Origin: an uncultured Flavobacteriaceae bacterium
GTDB taxonomy: Bacteria; Bacteroidota; Bacteroidia; Flavobacteriales; Flavobacteriaceae
DNA length: 64,000 bases
Reading direction: 5' to 3'
Assembly: GCA_943789365.1 (NCBI GenBank)
Contig: CALSTV010000001.1
Coordinates: 62,001-126,000, forward strand
How positions within the stretch are numbered: the first letter of the stretch is position 1; each line of letters opens with the position of its first letter. Below, one piece after another: positions 53,208-61,908 of this stretch. The notes under the pieces are model-generated. The model saw nothing but the letters and a program-made list of their open reading frames with translations. It did not search any database and was not told where the DNA came from. The position numbers and the translations under genes were made by a program.

Positions 53208-53618
53208 ATGAACATCCATTACACTTTAGAGGATATCCCTGAAATAGCCAAACAAATTTTACAAAACTTAAAACATAAAACCATTTTGTTCTATGGAGAA
53301 ATGGGTATGGGAAAAACAACACTCATTAAAGAGTTAGTCAAACAACTAGGCGTAAAAGAAGTAGCTAACTCCCCAACTTTTTCATTAGTTAACGAATACA
53401 ACTCAGAACAAAACGGCACAATCTATCATTTCGATTTTTACAGAATTGAAAACGAAGAAGAAGTTTACGACATTGGATTTGAAGATTATTTTTATGCAGA
53501 TGCTTGGTGCTTTATTGAATGGCCGTCAACTATTGAAAATTTACTACCTTTAGAAAGTGTAAAGTTATACATTAGCAAAAACGAGGACAATTCAAGAAAT
53601 ATTAAATTAGAAAGCTAA
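53208..53618 (+). CDS. tsaE: tRNA t6A37 biosynthesis ATPase TsaE
   Basis: 136 residues. Walker A is FYGEMGMGKTTLIKEL, then NSPTFSLVNEYNS and HFDFYRIENEEEVYDIGFED, all TsaE family marks, with FIEWP near the end. It acts with TsaB and TsaD to form threonylcarbamoyl-adenosine, the substrate modification for mtaB encoded at 26553. The start is chosen at 53208 (MNIHYTLED), with an alternative ATG at 53199. Confidence 0.93.
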   Translation: MNIHYTLEDIPEIAKQILQNLKHKTILFYGEMGMGKTTLIKELVKQLGVKEVANSPTFSLVNEYNSEQNGTIYHFDFYRIENEEEVYDIGFEDYFYADAWCFIEWPSTIENLLPLESVKLYISKNEDNSRNIKLES

Positions 53619-53658
53619 ACCTAACCCACCTAAGACATTCACACTAACAAGCGCTATC

Positions 53659-54858
53659 ATGAGTACACCCTATTCACCTTTCAGTAAAGAAGAATTATTG
53701 CCTCAAGAAGAAAAGTTAGAAATTAAAAAACAGAAAGGATCACTTTTTATTGGACTCCCAAAGGAATCCTATTTTGAAGAAAAACGTATTTGCTTGACAC
53801 CAGATGCCGTTGCTGCGATGACCCAAAATGGACATCGCATTGTTATTGAAACGGGAGCGGGTAAAGGAGCCAATTTTACCGATCAGAATTATTCAGAAGC
53901 CGGAGCTAAAATTGTATATAGCAAAGAAGATGTATTCGGCTGTAATATCATTTTAAAAGTGGAGCCTCCAACACTTGAAGAAATAAAATTTATTAAACCA
54001 CAAAGTATTCTAGTCTCTGCATTACAGCTAAAGACGCAATCCAAAGCCTATTTTGAAGCCCTCGCTCACAAAAGAATAACAGCGATTGCATTTGATTATA
54101 TCAAAGACAATGAAGGCATGTTTCCTATTGTACAATCTTTAAGTGAAATTGCTGGAACTGCATCTGTCTTGATTGCAGCGGAAACCATGAGTACTCAAAA
54201 TAAAGGAAACGGACTTCTTTTAGGAAACATTGGCGGTGTTCCTCCTGCTGAAGTTGTCATTATTGGTGCCGGAACTGCAGGCCTCTTTGCCGCTAAATCT
54301 GCTATTGGGCTTGGTGCTTCTGTTAAGGTTTTTGACAATTCTATTTCAAAACTTAGAAACCTACAAAAAAACTTAAATTCACCCGTATTCACGTCTACAC
54401 TCCAACCTAGAACCTTACAAAAAGCATTAATGCGTTGTGACGTTTGTATTGGAGCCATTCGTGGAAAATACAGAGCCCCCATCGTAATTACAGAAGAAAT
54501 GGTACAAATTATGAAACCTGGAGCCGTCATTGTAGATGTGAGTATCGATCATGGAGGTTGTGTTGAAACTTCTGAAGTAACTACACACAGTAACCCTACT
54601 TTTACCAAACACAATGTTCATCATTACTGTGTTCCTAATATTCCATCGAGATACGCGAGAACGGCAACCATTTCTATTAGCAATATTTTTACTCCCTTTC
54701 TACTCCACATTGGTGAAGAAGGCGGGTTTGAACACGCAATTAGAAGCGAACGTATTTTAAGAAGTGGTATGTATTTCTACCATGGAATTCTCACCAATAA
54801 ATCTGTAGGAGAATGGTTCAAATTACCGTATCGTGACATCAACCTCCTCATTCTTTAG
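53659..54858 (+). CDS. ald: Alanine dehydrogenase
   Basis: 399 residues of the AlaDH/PNT family. The N-terminal half has GLPKESYFEEKRICLTPD and KVEPPTLEEIKFIKP; the Rossmann part has VVIIGAGTAGLFAAKSAIGL. VIVDVSIDHGGCVETSE and YCVPNIPSRYARTATISIS agree with alanine dehydrogenase. There is a ~30-residue N-terminal extension compared with the classic enzyme, usual in Bacteroidetes homologues. It catalyses NAD-dependent interconversion of alanine and pyruvate. Confidence 0.88.
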   Translation: MSTPYSPFSKEELLPQEEKLEIKKQKGSLFIGLPKESYFEEKRICLTPDAVAAMTQNGHRIVIETGAGKGANFTDQNYSEAGAKIVYSKEDVFGCNIILKVEPPTLEEIKFIKPQSILVSALQLKTQSKAYFEALAHKRITAIAFDYIKDNEGMFPIVQSLSEIAGTASVLIAAETMSTQNKGNGLLLGNIGGVPPAEVVIIGAGTAGLFAAKSAIGLGASVKVFDNSISKLRNLQKNLNSPVFTSTLQPRTLQKALMRCDVCIGAIRGKYRAPIVITEEMVQIMKPGAVIVDVSIDHGGCVETSEVTTHSNPTFTKHNVHHYCVPNIPSRYARTATISISNIFTPFLLHIGEEGGFEHAIRSERILRSGMYFYHGILTNKSVGEWFKLPYRDINLLIL

Positions 54859-54955
54859 TAAAAGAAAACAGGTATTTTTATTTTTGAAAATAATTAGAAT
54901 AATTGCATCTATGTTTCTCACATATAATCGTATTTTTGCTTTTCAAAACAACTAA

Positions 54956-55363
54956 ATGGATTTAAAAAAGCGCTTCTTATATTTTTTTATCGGTATAACT
55001 CTTGGTGTTATTGCTGTTATTTTTATGACCAATGAAAGAAATAAAAACAGACCTGAGGAAGAAAGAATTTCTTTCCCATATGGACCTGATGCGAGAACTT
55101 TAAAAAGTATTCGCGTAAAAAAACACAGAGTCTTCTCAGAACAAGCTAAAGAAGCACTGCATATCCACAATATCGACTCTATACGAATTGAATATTTATT
55201 ACACAAAAGTGATGTTGACTTCTCCGAAAGCATTACCGACAGAACCATACCTTGTCAGACCTATCAGCTAAATGGAAACCTTAAAGACATGGAAGTTTCC
55301 ATGCGTATTGAAAGGTGTGACTCTACAGCTACATTTGAAAAAATTACAGTAAAAAAAAAATAA
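54956..55363 (+). CDS. Membrane-anchored small protein, DUF4258-like
   Basis: 135 residues: an N-terminal hydrophobic anchor (FLYFFIGITLGVIAVIFM), then a soluble part with SFPYGPDARTLKSIR and DSIRIEYLLHKSDVDFSES. The pattern of a proline-rich stretch followed by 'gdVDF-S' recalls DUF4258 proteins next to ald in other Flavobacteria. An exact TATTTTTG (54931-54938) lies 17 bases before the ATG. Its last base is shared with the galM start (ATAATG), so the two are coupled. Confidence 0.7.
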   Translation: MDLKKRFLYFFIGITLGVIAVIFMTNERNKNRPEEERISFPYGPDARTLKSIRVKKHRVFSEQAKEALHIHNIDSIRIEYLLHKSDVDFSESITDRTIPCQTYQLNGNLKDMEVSMRIERCDSTATFEKITVKKK

Positions 55364-56424
55364 TGAAACCAATTGATCCTAAAAATTTCTACCAAATTTT
55401 AAACGGTAAACAAGTTGCTCTATTTAATCTTTCAAATTCAAATGGTATGCTGTGTCAAATTACCAATTATGGAGGACGCATTGTAAGTTTGTTTACAGAA
55501 GATAAGAACGGAAACTTTGAAGATGTTGTTTTAGGCCACGAAAGCCTTGATGACTATTTAAATGGACCAAATGACCCCTACTTTGGAGCAATCATTGGAC
55601 GTTATGGTAATCGTATTAAAAATGGAACTTTTGAACTAAATGGTAAATCATATCAACTTGCCATTAACAATGGACCCAATCACCTTCATGGAGGGCTGAA
55701 AGGCTTTTCAAACGTGGTTTGGGATGCGGAGCAAATCAGCAATAACGAACTAGAACTTACCTATCTCTCAATAGATGGCGAAGAAAATTACCCTGGAAAC
55801 CTGAGCGTCACTGTACGCTATGAACTTACAAACGACAACAGCTTAAAGATAAGTTATAGTGCAACTACCGACGCTCCAACGCTCGTAAACTTAACAAACC
55901 ATTCTTATTTTAACTTGAAAGGAGCCGGGAACGGAAGCATTAGAGATCACGAATTATCAATCGCTGCTAACCACTATATTCCAACAGATGAAAATTCTAT
56001 CCCAACAGGTGAAATTGCAACTGTAGAAGATACTCCTATGGATTTTAGAGTGAAAAAATTAATAGGTGAAGATATCGATGTCGACTTTGAGCAGTTAAAG
56101 ATTGCCAAAGGTTATGATCATACTTTTGTCTTTAATTCTTCGGGACCTAACGAATTAGGAGCTTACGTATTGGAGCCAAAAAGTGGAAGAACTCTCGAAT
56201 TATACACCAACGAACCAGGAGTTCAATTGTATACCGGAAACTGGGTCACAGGTTGTGGGCTTGGAAAAAATGACAAAACCTATCTCTCACAAGCTTCTTT
56301 TTGTCTTGAAACACAGCATTACCCTAACAGCCCTAATCAAGATAATTTCCCATCTACAGTACTAAACCCAGGTGAAACATACGAATCTATTTGCATCTAT
56401 AAATTCGGTATCCTAACAGAGTAA
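55363..56424 (+). CDS. galM: Galactose mutarotase (aldose 1-epimerase)
   Basis: 353 residues of the GalM beta-sandwich family. The catalytic His and its partner are in NLTNHSYFNLKG and GPNHLHGGLKGFSN. The general base Glu is in ASFCLETQHYPNSPNQ. GYDHTFVF and the LYTNEPGVQLYTGNW segment are typical. No signal peptide, so it is cytosolic, unlike some Bacteroidetes paralogues. It overlaps the preceding DUF4258-like gene by one base. Confidence 0.93.
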   Translation: MKPIDPKNFYQILNGKQVALFNLSNSNGMLCQITNYGGRIVSLFTEDKNGNFEDVVLGHESLDDYLNGPNDPYFGAIIGRYGNRIKNGTFELNGKSYQLAINNGPNHLHGGLKGFSNVVWDAEQISNNELELTYLSIDGEENYPGNLSVTVRYELTNDNSLKISYSATTDAPTLVNLTNHSYFNLKGAGNGSIRDHELSIAANHYIPTDENSIPTGEIATVEDTPMDFRVKKLIGEDIDVDFEQLKIAKGYDHTFVFNSSGPNELGAYVLEPKSGRTLELYTNEPGVQLYTGNWVTGCGLGKNDKTYLSQASFCLETQHYPNSPNQDNFPSTVLNPGETYESICIYKFGILTE

Positions 56425-56463
56425 ATCTCCTGACTTTATAAAGGGGCTTTCCCTCACTCTTCC

Positions 56464-57360
56464 CTATGCTGTTTTAGTATTGGAAAGCAAAAACACACCT
56501 AAGATTACGATAATAGTTCCTAAAACCTGTAGCATTGTAAATGACTCATCCAAATAGATATTAGCTAATAATATCGTAGAAATAGGGCCAATGCTCCCAA
56601 TGATTGCAAAGTTTGAACTACCAATCATCTTTATTGCTTGAGACACAAGAAAAGACGGAATTACCGTTGAAAATATTGCCATAGCCACTCCAAGAAAATA
56701 CACCTCTTTGGGATAATCAAACAAACCTACTTGCTTAGTAAAGCAATAATGAAGAAATACACAAACCGTTGAAACTAACATAGCATAACAAGTAAATCGA
56801 AGCACCCCAAATCTAGGTATCAACCAACCACTCCCTACTAGATACATAGCATAGGTGAAAGCACTTAAAAACACCAAACCTACCCCTAAAAACAAATCCT
56901 CAGATGCAAAGCTTAACTCACCCGAAAAAGCAATAATTATACCTACATATGTACAAACCACGGCTACTAACTGAAGCTTTGTTATATTCGTTTTAAACAC
57001 CAACCTTGACAATAGCAGTACTAAAGTTGGATAGACAAAAAGAACAATTCGCTCCAAGCCAGCTTTAATATATTGCAATCCTTGAAAATCGAAATAACTC
57101 GCCATATAATAGCCCACAAAACCAAAAAACACCAACCAAAGCCATTCCTTCTGTTGCAATTGTAGTTTCTTTTGAGGTTTGCTAAAAAGCAACAAGATTA
57201 TATAAACTGGCATTGCGAACAACATCCTAAACAACAACAGACTTACAGAATCTACACCATACCCATAGGCCAATTTTACAAGAATTGCTTTTGAGGAAAA
57301 TAAAACAACCCCAAATACGGCCAATAAAATTCCTATACGCTTTTGTTGTACTGCATTCAT
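56464..57360 (-). CDS. EamA/DMT-family transporter
   Basis: 298 residues with about ten hydrophobic segments in two EamA repeats (ILLAVFGVVLFSSKAILVKL and LVFLSAFTYAMYLVGSGWLI). It ends VLGTIIVILGVFLLSNTKTA. Members export amino acids or other metabolites; the substrate cannot be assigned. It lies convergent to galM, with 39 bases between stops, and divergent from selO. Confidence 0.88.
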   Translation of the reverse strand: MNAVQQKRIGILLAVFGVVLFSSKAILVKLAYGYGVDSVSLLLFRMLFAMPVYIILLLFSKPQKKLQLQQKEWLWLVFFGFVGYYMASYFDFQGLQYIKAGLERIVLFVYPTLVLLLSRLVFKTNITKLQLVAVVCTYVGIIIAFSGELSFASEDLFLGVGLVFLSAFTYAMYLVGSGWLIPRFGVLRFTCYAMLVSTVCVFLHYCFTKQVGLFDYPKEVYFLGVAMAIFSTVIPSFLVSQAIKMIGSSNFAIIGSIGPISTILLANIYLDESFTMLQVLGTIIVILGVFLLSNTKTA

Positions 57361-57581
57361 TAAACAAATATCTGCTTAATATTGAGCCTATTTCCAAACA
57401 ATTAATCGCGCTTCCGATACTCAAAACAACGTTTATGCATCTCAATAAACCTCAACAACCTATAAAACAAACAGTTACCTCACATAAACAGTCGTATACA
57501 CTACAGTTTTAAAACTACCATTTTCACACAATTATCCTGCTTTCATATCCGAAAGCATCCCATAATTTGTATTTTTACGGT

Positions 57582-59147
57582 ATGAAATTCAACTTAGACA
57601 ACAGATTTACGAATGAGCTTCCGGCCGATCCCATATTAGAAAACACAAGAAGACAGGTAACTAATAGTTGTTTTTCCTTTGTTTCTCCGAAACAAACAAA
57701 GGCTCCAAAATTACTGCATTGCGCACTTGAACTCGGAAAAGAATTAGGATTGTCGGAGAAAGACATGAAATCTGATACATTTTTAAACTATAGCACTGGA
57801 AATGAAATCATTCCAAATACAAAACCCTATGCCATGTGCTATGGGGGACATCAATTTGGAAATTGGGCGGGCCAGCTAGGCGATGGTAGAGCGATAAATT
57901 TAGCAGAAATTGAACATGATAATTTACATTGGACATTACAACTAAAAGGCGCTGGTGAAACCCCTTATTCGAGAACAGCCGATGGACTGGCAGTACTTCG
58001 TTCCTCTATTCGTGAGTATCTCTGTAGCGAAGCCATGCATTATTTGGGAATTCCTACAACACGGGCCTTGTCTCTTTCTTTAACTGGAGACCAGGTACTT
58101 AGAGACATGCTATACGATGGAAATGCAGCTCATGAACCAGGAGCCATCGTATGTCGTTTAGCCCCAAGTTTTTTACGTTTTGGAAGTTTTGAATTACCGG
58201 CCTCTAGAGAAGATATTACAACCCTTAAACAATTGGTTAATTATACTATCAAACATCATTACCAGCATCTTGGCAAACCTTCCAAACAAATCTATCTACA
58301 ATTTTTCCAAGAGGTTGCAGATAAAACCCTCGATATGATCATTCATTGGCAACGTGTAGGTTTTGTGCATGGGGTTATGAATACTGATAACCTTTCTATA
58401 TTAGGGCTTACAATTGATTATGGCCCTTATGGTTGGCTAGAAGGTTATGATTACGACTGGACTCCGAACACCACAGATCGTCAACAGAAAAGATATCGTT
58501 ATAGCAATCAACCTAATATTGGTCTTTGGAATTTACTAAAATTAGCAAATGCACTGTACCCTCTAATTAATGAGACAGCACCACTAGAAAAGATCTTAGA
58601 AAACTATAAACATCAATTTGAATCAAAACATCAGGAGATGTTTGCTCAGAAACTTGGGCTAGAATCACATCAAAAAAATGACAAGGAGCTCTACGATCAA
58701 CTCGAAAGCGTTTTACATCTAACGGAAACCGATATGACTCTATTTTTCCGACAATTGGCGAATACATCTAAGAATGACAGCCCTTCTATGGCGCTTGACA
58801 GAATCAGGCATTCTTTTTATGTTCCTGATGCAATTAAAGACGCTATTAAACTAAAATGGCTCGAATGGATGACGTCTTATTTAAAACGTTTACAACTAGA
58901 ATCTATTTCCGACTCCGATAGAAAAGCAAATATGGATAAAGTAAACCCTAAATATGTACTTAGAAATTACATGTCTCAATTGGCCATTGATGCCGCCGAA
59001 AAAGGTGATTACACATTGATTGATGAATTATATACCGTACTCAAAAAACCATATGATGAACAACCAGCCTTTGAAAAATGGTTTCAAAAACGCCCTGAAT
59101 GGGCAAGACACAAAGTGGGATGTTCAATGTTATCTTGCAGTTCTTAA
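57582..59147 (+). CDS. selO: Protein adenylyltransferase SelO (YdiU family)
   Basis: 521 residues of the pseudokinase fold that transfers AMP to proteins. Conserved regions: CYGGHQFGNWAGQLGDGRA, LQLKGAGETPYSRTADG, VLRSSIREYLCSEAMHYLG, GFVHGVMNTDNLSILGLTID and YGPYGWLEGYD. The C-terminus ends CSMLSCSS, the Cys-containing tail common in the family. The start is placed at the ATG at 57582 (MKFNLDNRF), because the longer frame begins in a TAATTTGTATTTTTA promoter-like segment. Confidence 0.93.
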   Translation: MKFNLDNRFTNELPADPILENTRRQVTNSCFSFVSPKQTKAPKLLHCALELGKELGLSEKDMKSDTFLNYSTGNEIIPNTKPYAMCYGGHQFGNWAGQLGDGRAINLAEIEHDNLHWTLQLKGAGETPYSRTADGLAVLRSSIREYLCSEAMHYLGIPTTRALSLSLTGDQVLRDMLYDGNAAHEPGAIVCRLAPSFLRFGSFELPASREDITTLKQLVNYTIKHHYQHLGKPSKQIYLQFFQEVADKTLDMIIHWQRVGFVHGVMNTDNLSILGLTIDYGPYGWLEGYDYDWTPNTTDRQQKRYRYSNQPNIGLWNLLKLANALYPLINETAPLEKILENYKHQFESKHQEMFAQKLGLESHQKNDKELYDQLESVLHLTETDMTLFFRQLANTSKNDSPSMALDRIRHSFYVPDAIKDAIKLKWLEWMTSYLKRLQLESISDSDRKANMDKVNPKYVLRNYMSQLAIDAAEKGDYTLIDELYTVLKKPYDEQPAFEKWFQKRPEWARHKVGCSMLSCSS

Positions 59148-59166
59148 CAACTAAATAATACATACT

Positions 59167-59553
59167 ATGAATCAAACAGCTCTTATCCTAGGCGCTTCCT
59201 TTGGTGCTTTATCAATCGTATTCGGAGCTTTTGGAGCCCATGCTTTAAAAAAAACACTAAACGCAACGCAATTAAACAGTTTTGAAACAGGTGTTAAGTA
59301 TCAAATGTACCACGCCCTTGCCTTGTTAATTATTGGGCTTCATTTCGATAGTAACACGCTCTTTATGAAGCTGATAATTTACTGTTTCGCAATAGGAACC
59401 TTTCTGTTTTCTTTTAGTATTTATGGTCTTGTAATATCGAGTGCAAAAAATAAAAAAATAAAAATTCTAGGACCAATTACCCCACTTGGGGGCCTTCTTT
59501 TGGTCATAGGATGGTGTCTATTAATTTTTCATTTTATTCGTATGTCTGCTTAA
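59167..59553 (+). CDS. DUF423 membrane protein
   Basis: 128 residues with about four transmembrane segments. ALSIVFGAFGAHALKKTL and FETGVKYQMYHALALLIIGL are the DUF423 signatures, and GPITPLGGLLLVIGWCLL ends the protein. The function is unknown. It starts 19 bases after selO and is probably co-transcribed with it. Confidence 0.9.
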   Translation: MNQTALILGASFGALSIVFGAFGAHALKKTLNATQLNSFETGVKYQMYHALALLIIGLHFDSNTLFMKLIIYCFAIGTFLFSFSIYGLVISSAKNKKIKILGPITPLGGLLLVIGWCLLIFHFIRMSA

Positions 59554-59597
59554 TTGATTTTTTATTTCTATATTTAAAAAAAATCTATTTTTCATAC

Positions 59598-59705
59598 ATG
59601 TCAATACTAAAAAATCTGATAATTGGACTCAATCCAATCAGAGTTTATAGAAAAGGGTACCTTTTCCTTAGCAATCCAATATATCTAGAAGGAAGAAAAA
59701 AGTAA
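59598..59705 (+). pseudogene. N-terminal piece of a split methyltransferase gene
   Basis: 35 codons, MSILKNLIIGLNPIRVYRKG to YLEGRKK, then TAA. The family to which the next frame belongs usually has such a leader in one continuous protein. Adding one A to the run of six A (59696-59701) would read on as ...RKKVKLEMHKEGSRT directly into the downstream frame. Confidence 0.55.
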
Positions 59706-59713
59706 AACTCGAG

Positions 59714-60379
59714 ATGCATAAAGAGGGTTCTCGAACAGAAACTATTAACTTGATTCTAGATACTTTTAATAGAGAAACTAGTTATTTGGAAATTGGAACT
59801 CGTAACCCCGATCACAATTTCAATCGCGTGAGTGCATCTAAAAAATACAGTGTGGATCCTGGGGTAGAGTTTAAAAAAAACCCGGTAGATTTTAAAATGA
59901 CCAGCGATGTTTTTTTTGATAAATTTGAGAAACGAGAAATACTTTCGGAAAGTCCAAAATTTGATTTAATTTTTATTGATGGACTGCATCTGGCAGAACA
60001 AGTAGATAAAGACATTCAAAACGCATTAAAGCACATTAAAGAGGATGGTTTTATCGTATTACATGACTGCAACCCACCTACTGAGTGGCATGCTAGAGAA
60101 ACTTATAATTACCGATATTCTCCTGCTGGAGGAATTTGGAACGGAACCACCTGGAAAGCTTTCCTTAAATGGAGATCGAATCCGGAGATATCTTCATGTT
60201 GCGTAGATACTGATTGGGGAATGGGAGTACTTTCTAAAACAAATAATTTAGGTAAAGGGTTGGAGCATACAAATCCTTTTTATGAGTTTGACACCTTGAA
60301 TAAAAACAGAAAAAAACTTTTGAACTTACTTAGTTTTCAAGAATTTAAAAACGTTGTTGCAACTTTTAATTCTAAATAA
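59714..60379 (+). CDS. Class I SAM-dependent methyltransferase (Methyltransf_24-like)
   Basis: 221 residues from the ATG at 59714. SAM-binding region SYLEIGTRNPDHNFNRV, then DLIFIDGLHLAEQVDKDI and FIVLHDCNPPTEWHARETY. It resembles methyltransferases linked to surface polysaccharide clusters. The ORF directly upstream (59598-59705) looks like its true N-terminus in another frame, so the ATG used here may be internal. The substrate is unknown. Confidence 0.78.
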   Translation: MHKEGSRTETINLILDTFNRETSYLEIGTRNPDHNFNRVSASKKYSVDPGVEFKKNPVDFKMTSDVFFDKFEKREILSESPKFDLIFIDGLHLAEQVDKDIQNALKHIKEDGFIVLHDCNPPTEWHARETYNYRYSPAGGIWNGTTWKAFLKWRSNPEISSCCVDTDWGMGVLSKTNNLGKGLEHTNPFYEFDTLNKNRKKLLNLLSFQEFKNVVATFNSK

Positions 60380-60943
60380 CACATCTCAAAATATAATTAG
60401 CCCTTCAGCAAATGTAATCAGTCCCCTTTGACTTTCTTTCTCTGCTAAAACATACCCACGGCTGGCTGTGATTTTAGAGGCTACCGAGTCAAGTCTTTCG
60501 TGCAATATATGTGCAAAAAAAACAGACCAAGAATAAACATTTCATCTATTCAACACTTTAGTGACGTTTCTAGGGCTTTCTTGAATTCGCTCTAACAAGC
60601 TATTGAGGCTATAATTCTCTCCCAACATCGATACTTATCTAAACAAAAAAAAGAGGCTGTCTGAAAAGTATTAAACGTTAAAAATTGTCTCATCGAGCAC
60701 AGTCGAGATGTCTTAATAACCAAGACGTTGAAAAGTTCTCGACTCCGCTCGAACGGACATCTAAGTACTATTCAGACAGTCTCTTTTCAATTTTGTGACC
60801 GGGCCCCTTCCTCCATGCTTCACTACCGTGCAGCAGCTCAGGGTAAGCTCGTGTTTCTAATAAAAATGAGTCTTGGTTTCGCGCCCCAGAATGTTTTACA
60901 AAAAAAAAAGACCAAGTATAAACACTTGATCTATTTCATAAAT
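60380..60943. other. Non-coding stretch with degenerate tRNA-repeat remnants
   Basis: No convincing gene. It contains the palindromic element at 60650-60786 and two worn copies of the repeat seen downstream. TGTGACCGGGCCCC near 60795 matches part of the tRNA-Lys 3' end. AAAAAGACCAAGTATAAACA near 60904-60923, paired with ACTTGATCT, is a terminator hairpin on the minus strand. A still weaker relative (CAGACCAAGAATAAACATTT) is near 60519-60538. Confidence 0.6.
60650..60786. mobile_element. MITE-like palindromic element
   Basis: Outer arms of 21 bases (60650-60670 and 60766-60786) are inverted repeats with two mismatches (AAAGAGGCTGTCTGAAAAGTA on the left, split here only by its arm boundary). 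Inside, a second inverted pair (GTCTCATCGAGCACAGTCGA against TCTCGACTCCGCTCGAACGG, imperfect) makes the whole 137-base element one long hairpin. It has no coding capacity. A target-site duplication is not obvious. Confidence 0.6.
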
Positions 60944-61495
60944 TGTGACCGGGCTGGGGCTCCCTTCGACTTCGTATGCCATAGCTTTTTGTTACAATTC
61001 AGTGTTAGCTTTTAAAAGAAAGTTTTAATAAGCGACGGCATGCTCAGGACAGGCTTCTCGCCCTTATAATAATTTCAATTTATTGCAAAAAAAAAAAGAC
61101 TAAGCAATACACTTAGTCTTTCTAATTCTGTGACCGGGCTGGGGCTCCCTTCGACTTCGTATGCCATAGCTTTTTGTTACAATGCAGTGTTAGCTTTTAA
61201 AAGAAAGTTTTAATAAGCGACGGCATGCTCAGGACAGGCTTCTCGCCCTTATAATAATTTCAATTTATTGCAAAAAAAAAGACTAAGCAATACACTTAGT
61301 CTTTCTAATTCTGTGACCGGGCTGGGGCTCCCTTCGACTTCGTATGCCATAGCTTTTTGTTACAATGCAGTGTCAGCTTTTAAAAGAAAGTTTTAATAAG
61401 CGACGGCATGCTCAGGACAGGCTTCTCGCCCTTATAATAATTTCAATTTATTGCAAAAAAAAAAGACTAAGCAATACACTTAGTCTTTCTAATTC
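60944..61495 (-). repeat. Three ~184-bp direct repeats, each with a tRNA-Lys 3' end and a terminator
   Basis: Units start at 60944, 61129 and 61312 (185, 183 and 184 bases) and are almost identical. Each begins with TGTGACCGGGCTGGGGCTC, the complement of the last ~18 bases of tRNA-Lys, then continues into unrelated sequence (CCCTTCGACTTCGTATGCC...). Each ends with the hairpin AAGACTAAG / CTTAGTCTT next to an A-run, which is an intrinsic terminator on the minus strand. A fourth start coincides with the real tRNA-Lys at 61498. Reading on the tRNA strand, each unit is a 'tRNA end plus terminator' copy. Confidence 0.9.
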
Positions 61496-61497
61496 TG

Positions 61498-61570
61498 TGA
61501 CCGGGCTGGGGCTCGAACCCAGGACCCTCTCCTTAAAAGGGAGATGCTCTACCAACTGAGCTACCAGGTC
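61498..61570 (-). tRNA. tRNA-Lys (TTT), copy 1
   Basis: 73 bases, GACCTGGTAGCTCAG at the 5' end, anticodon loop CTTTTAA (anticodon TTT), T-arm GGTTCGAGCCC, acceptor closing CCCGGTC plus discriminator A. Identical to the copy at 61775. The 3' CCA is not encoded. Last tRNA of the operon. Confidence 0.96.
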
Positions 61571-61594
61571 TTCACTAAAACAATTGAAATATAG

Positions 61595-61675
<81 letters not shown>

Positions 61676-61774
61676 ATTATTTCAAACAAATTTGATTGGT
61701 TTGGAGCTTTTACCACAACCCTCTTACGAGTTCCACAGTACACGCTTCTCGCCTATTCATTTTGAAGAAATTTG

Positions 61775-61847
61775 TGACCGGGCTGGGGCTCGAACCCAGG
61801 ACCCTCTCCTTAAAAGGGAGATGCTCTACCAACTGAGCTACCAGGTC
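61775..61847 (-). tRNA. tRNA-Lys (TTT), copy 2
   Basis: 73 bases identical to the copy at 61498: anticodon TTT, discriminator A. First gene of the operon, about 20 bases downstream of the expected transcription start. Confidence 0.96.
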
Positions 61848-61872
61848 ATTATTTCCTTTGTTTTAGCGGGTG

Positions 61873-61902
61873 CAAATATAATAGGATATTCTAATAAAAC
61901 AA
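61873..61902 (-). promoter_or_regulatory. Promoter of the Lys-Tyr-Lys tRNA operon
   Basis: On the minus strand TTG (61902-61900), exactly 19 bases, then TATATTTG (61880-61873). Both elements are perfect and the first tRNA begins 25 bases further on. Confidence 0.85.
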
Positions 61903-61908
61903 ACATTT

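Noticed and set aside
60944-61495. Additional tRNA-Lys genes inside the 184-bp repeats
   Set aside because: Only the last ~18 bases of the tRNA are present in each unit; anticodon and D arms are missing.
60380-61500. Att sites of a resident integrative element at tRNA-Lys
   Set aside because: The repeated tRNA ends suggest it, but no integrase or cargo lies between copies and units are only ~184 bases, so an existing element cannot be claimed.
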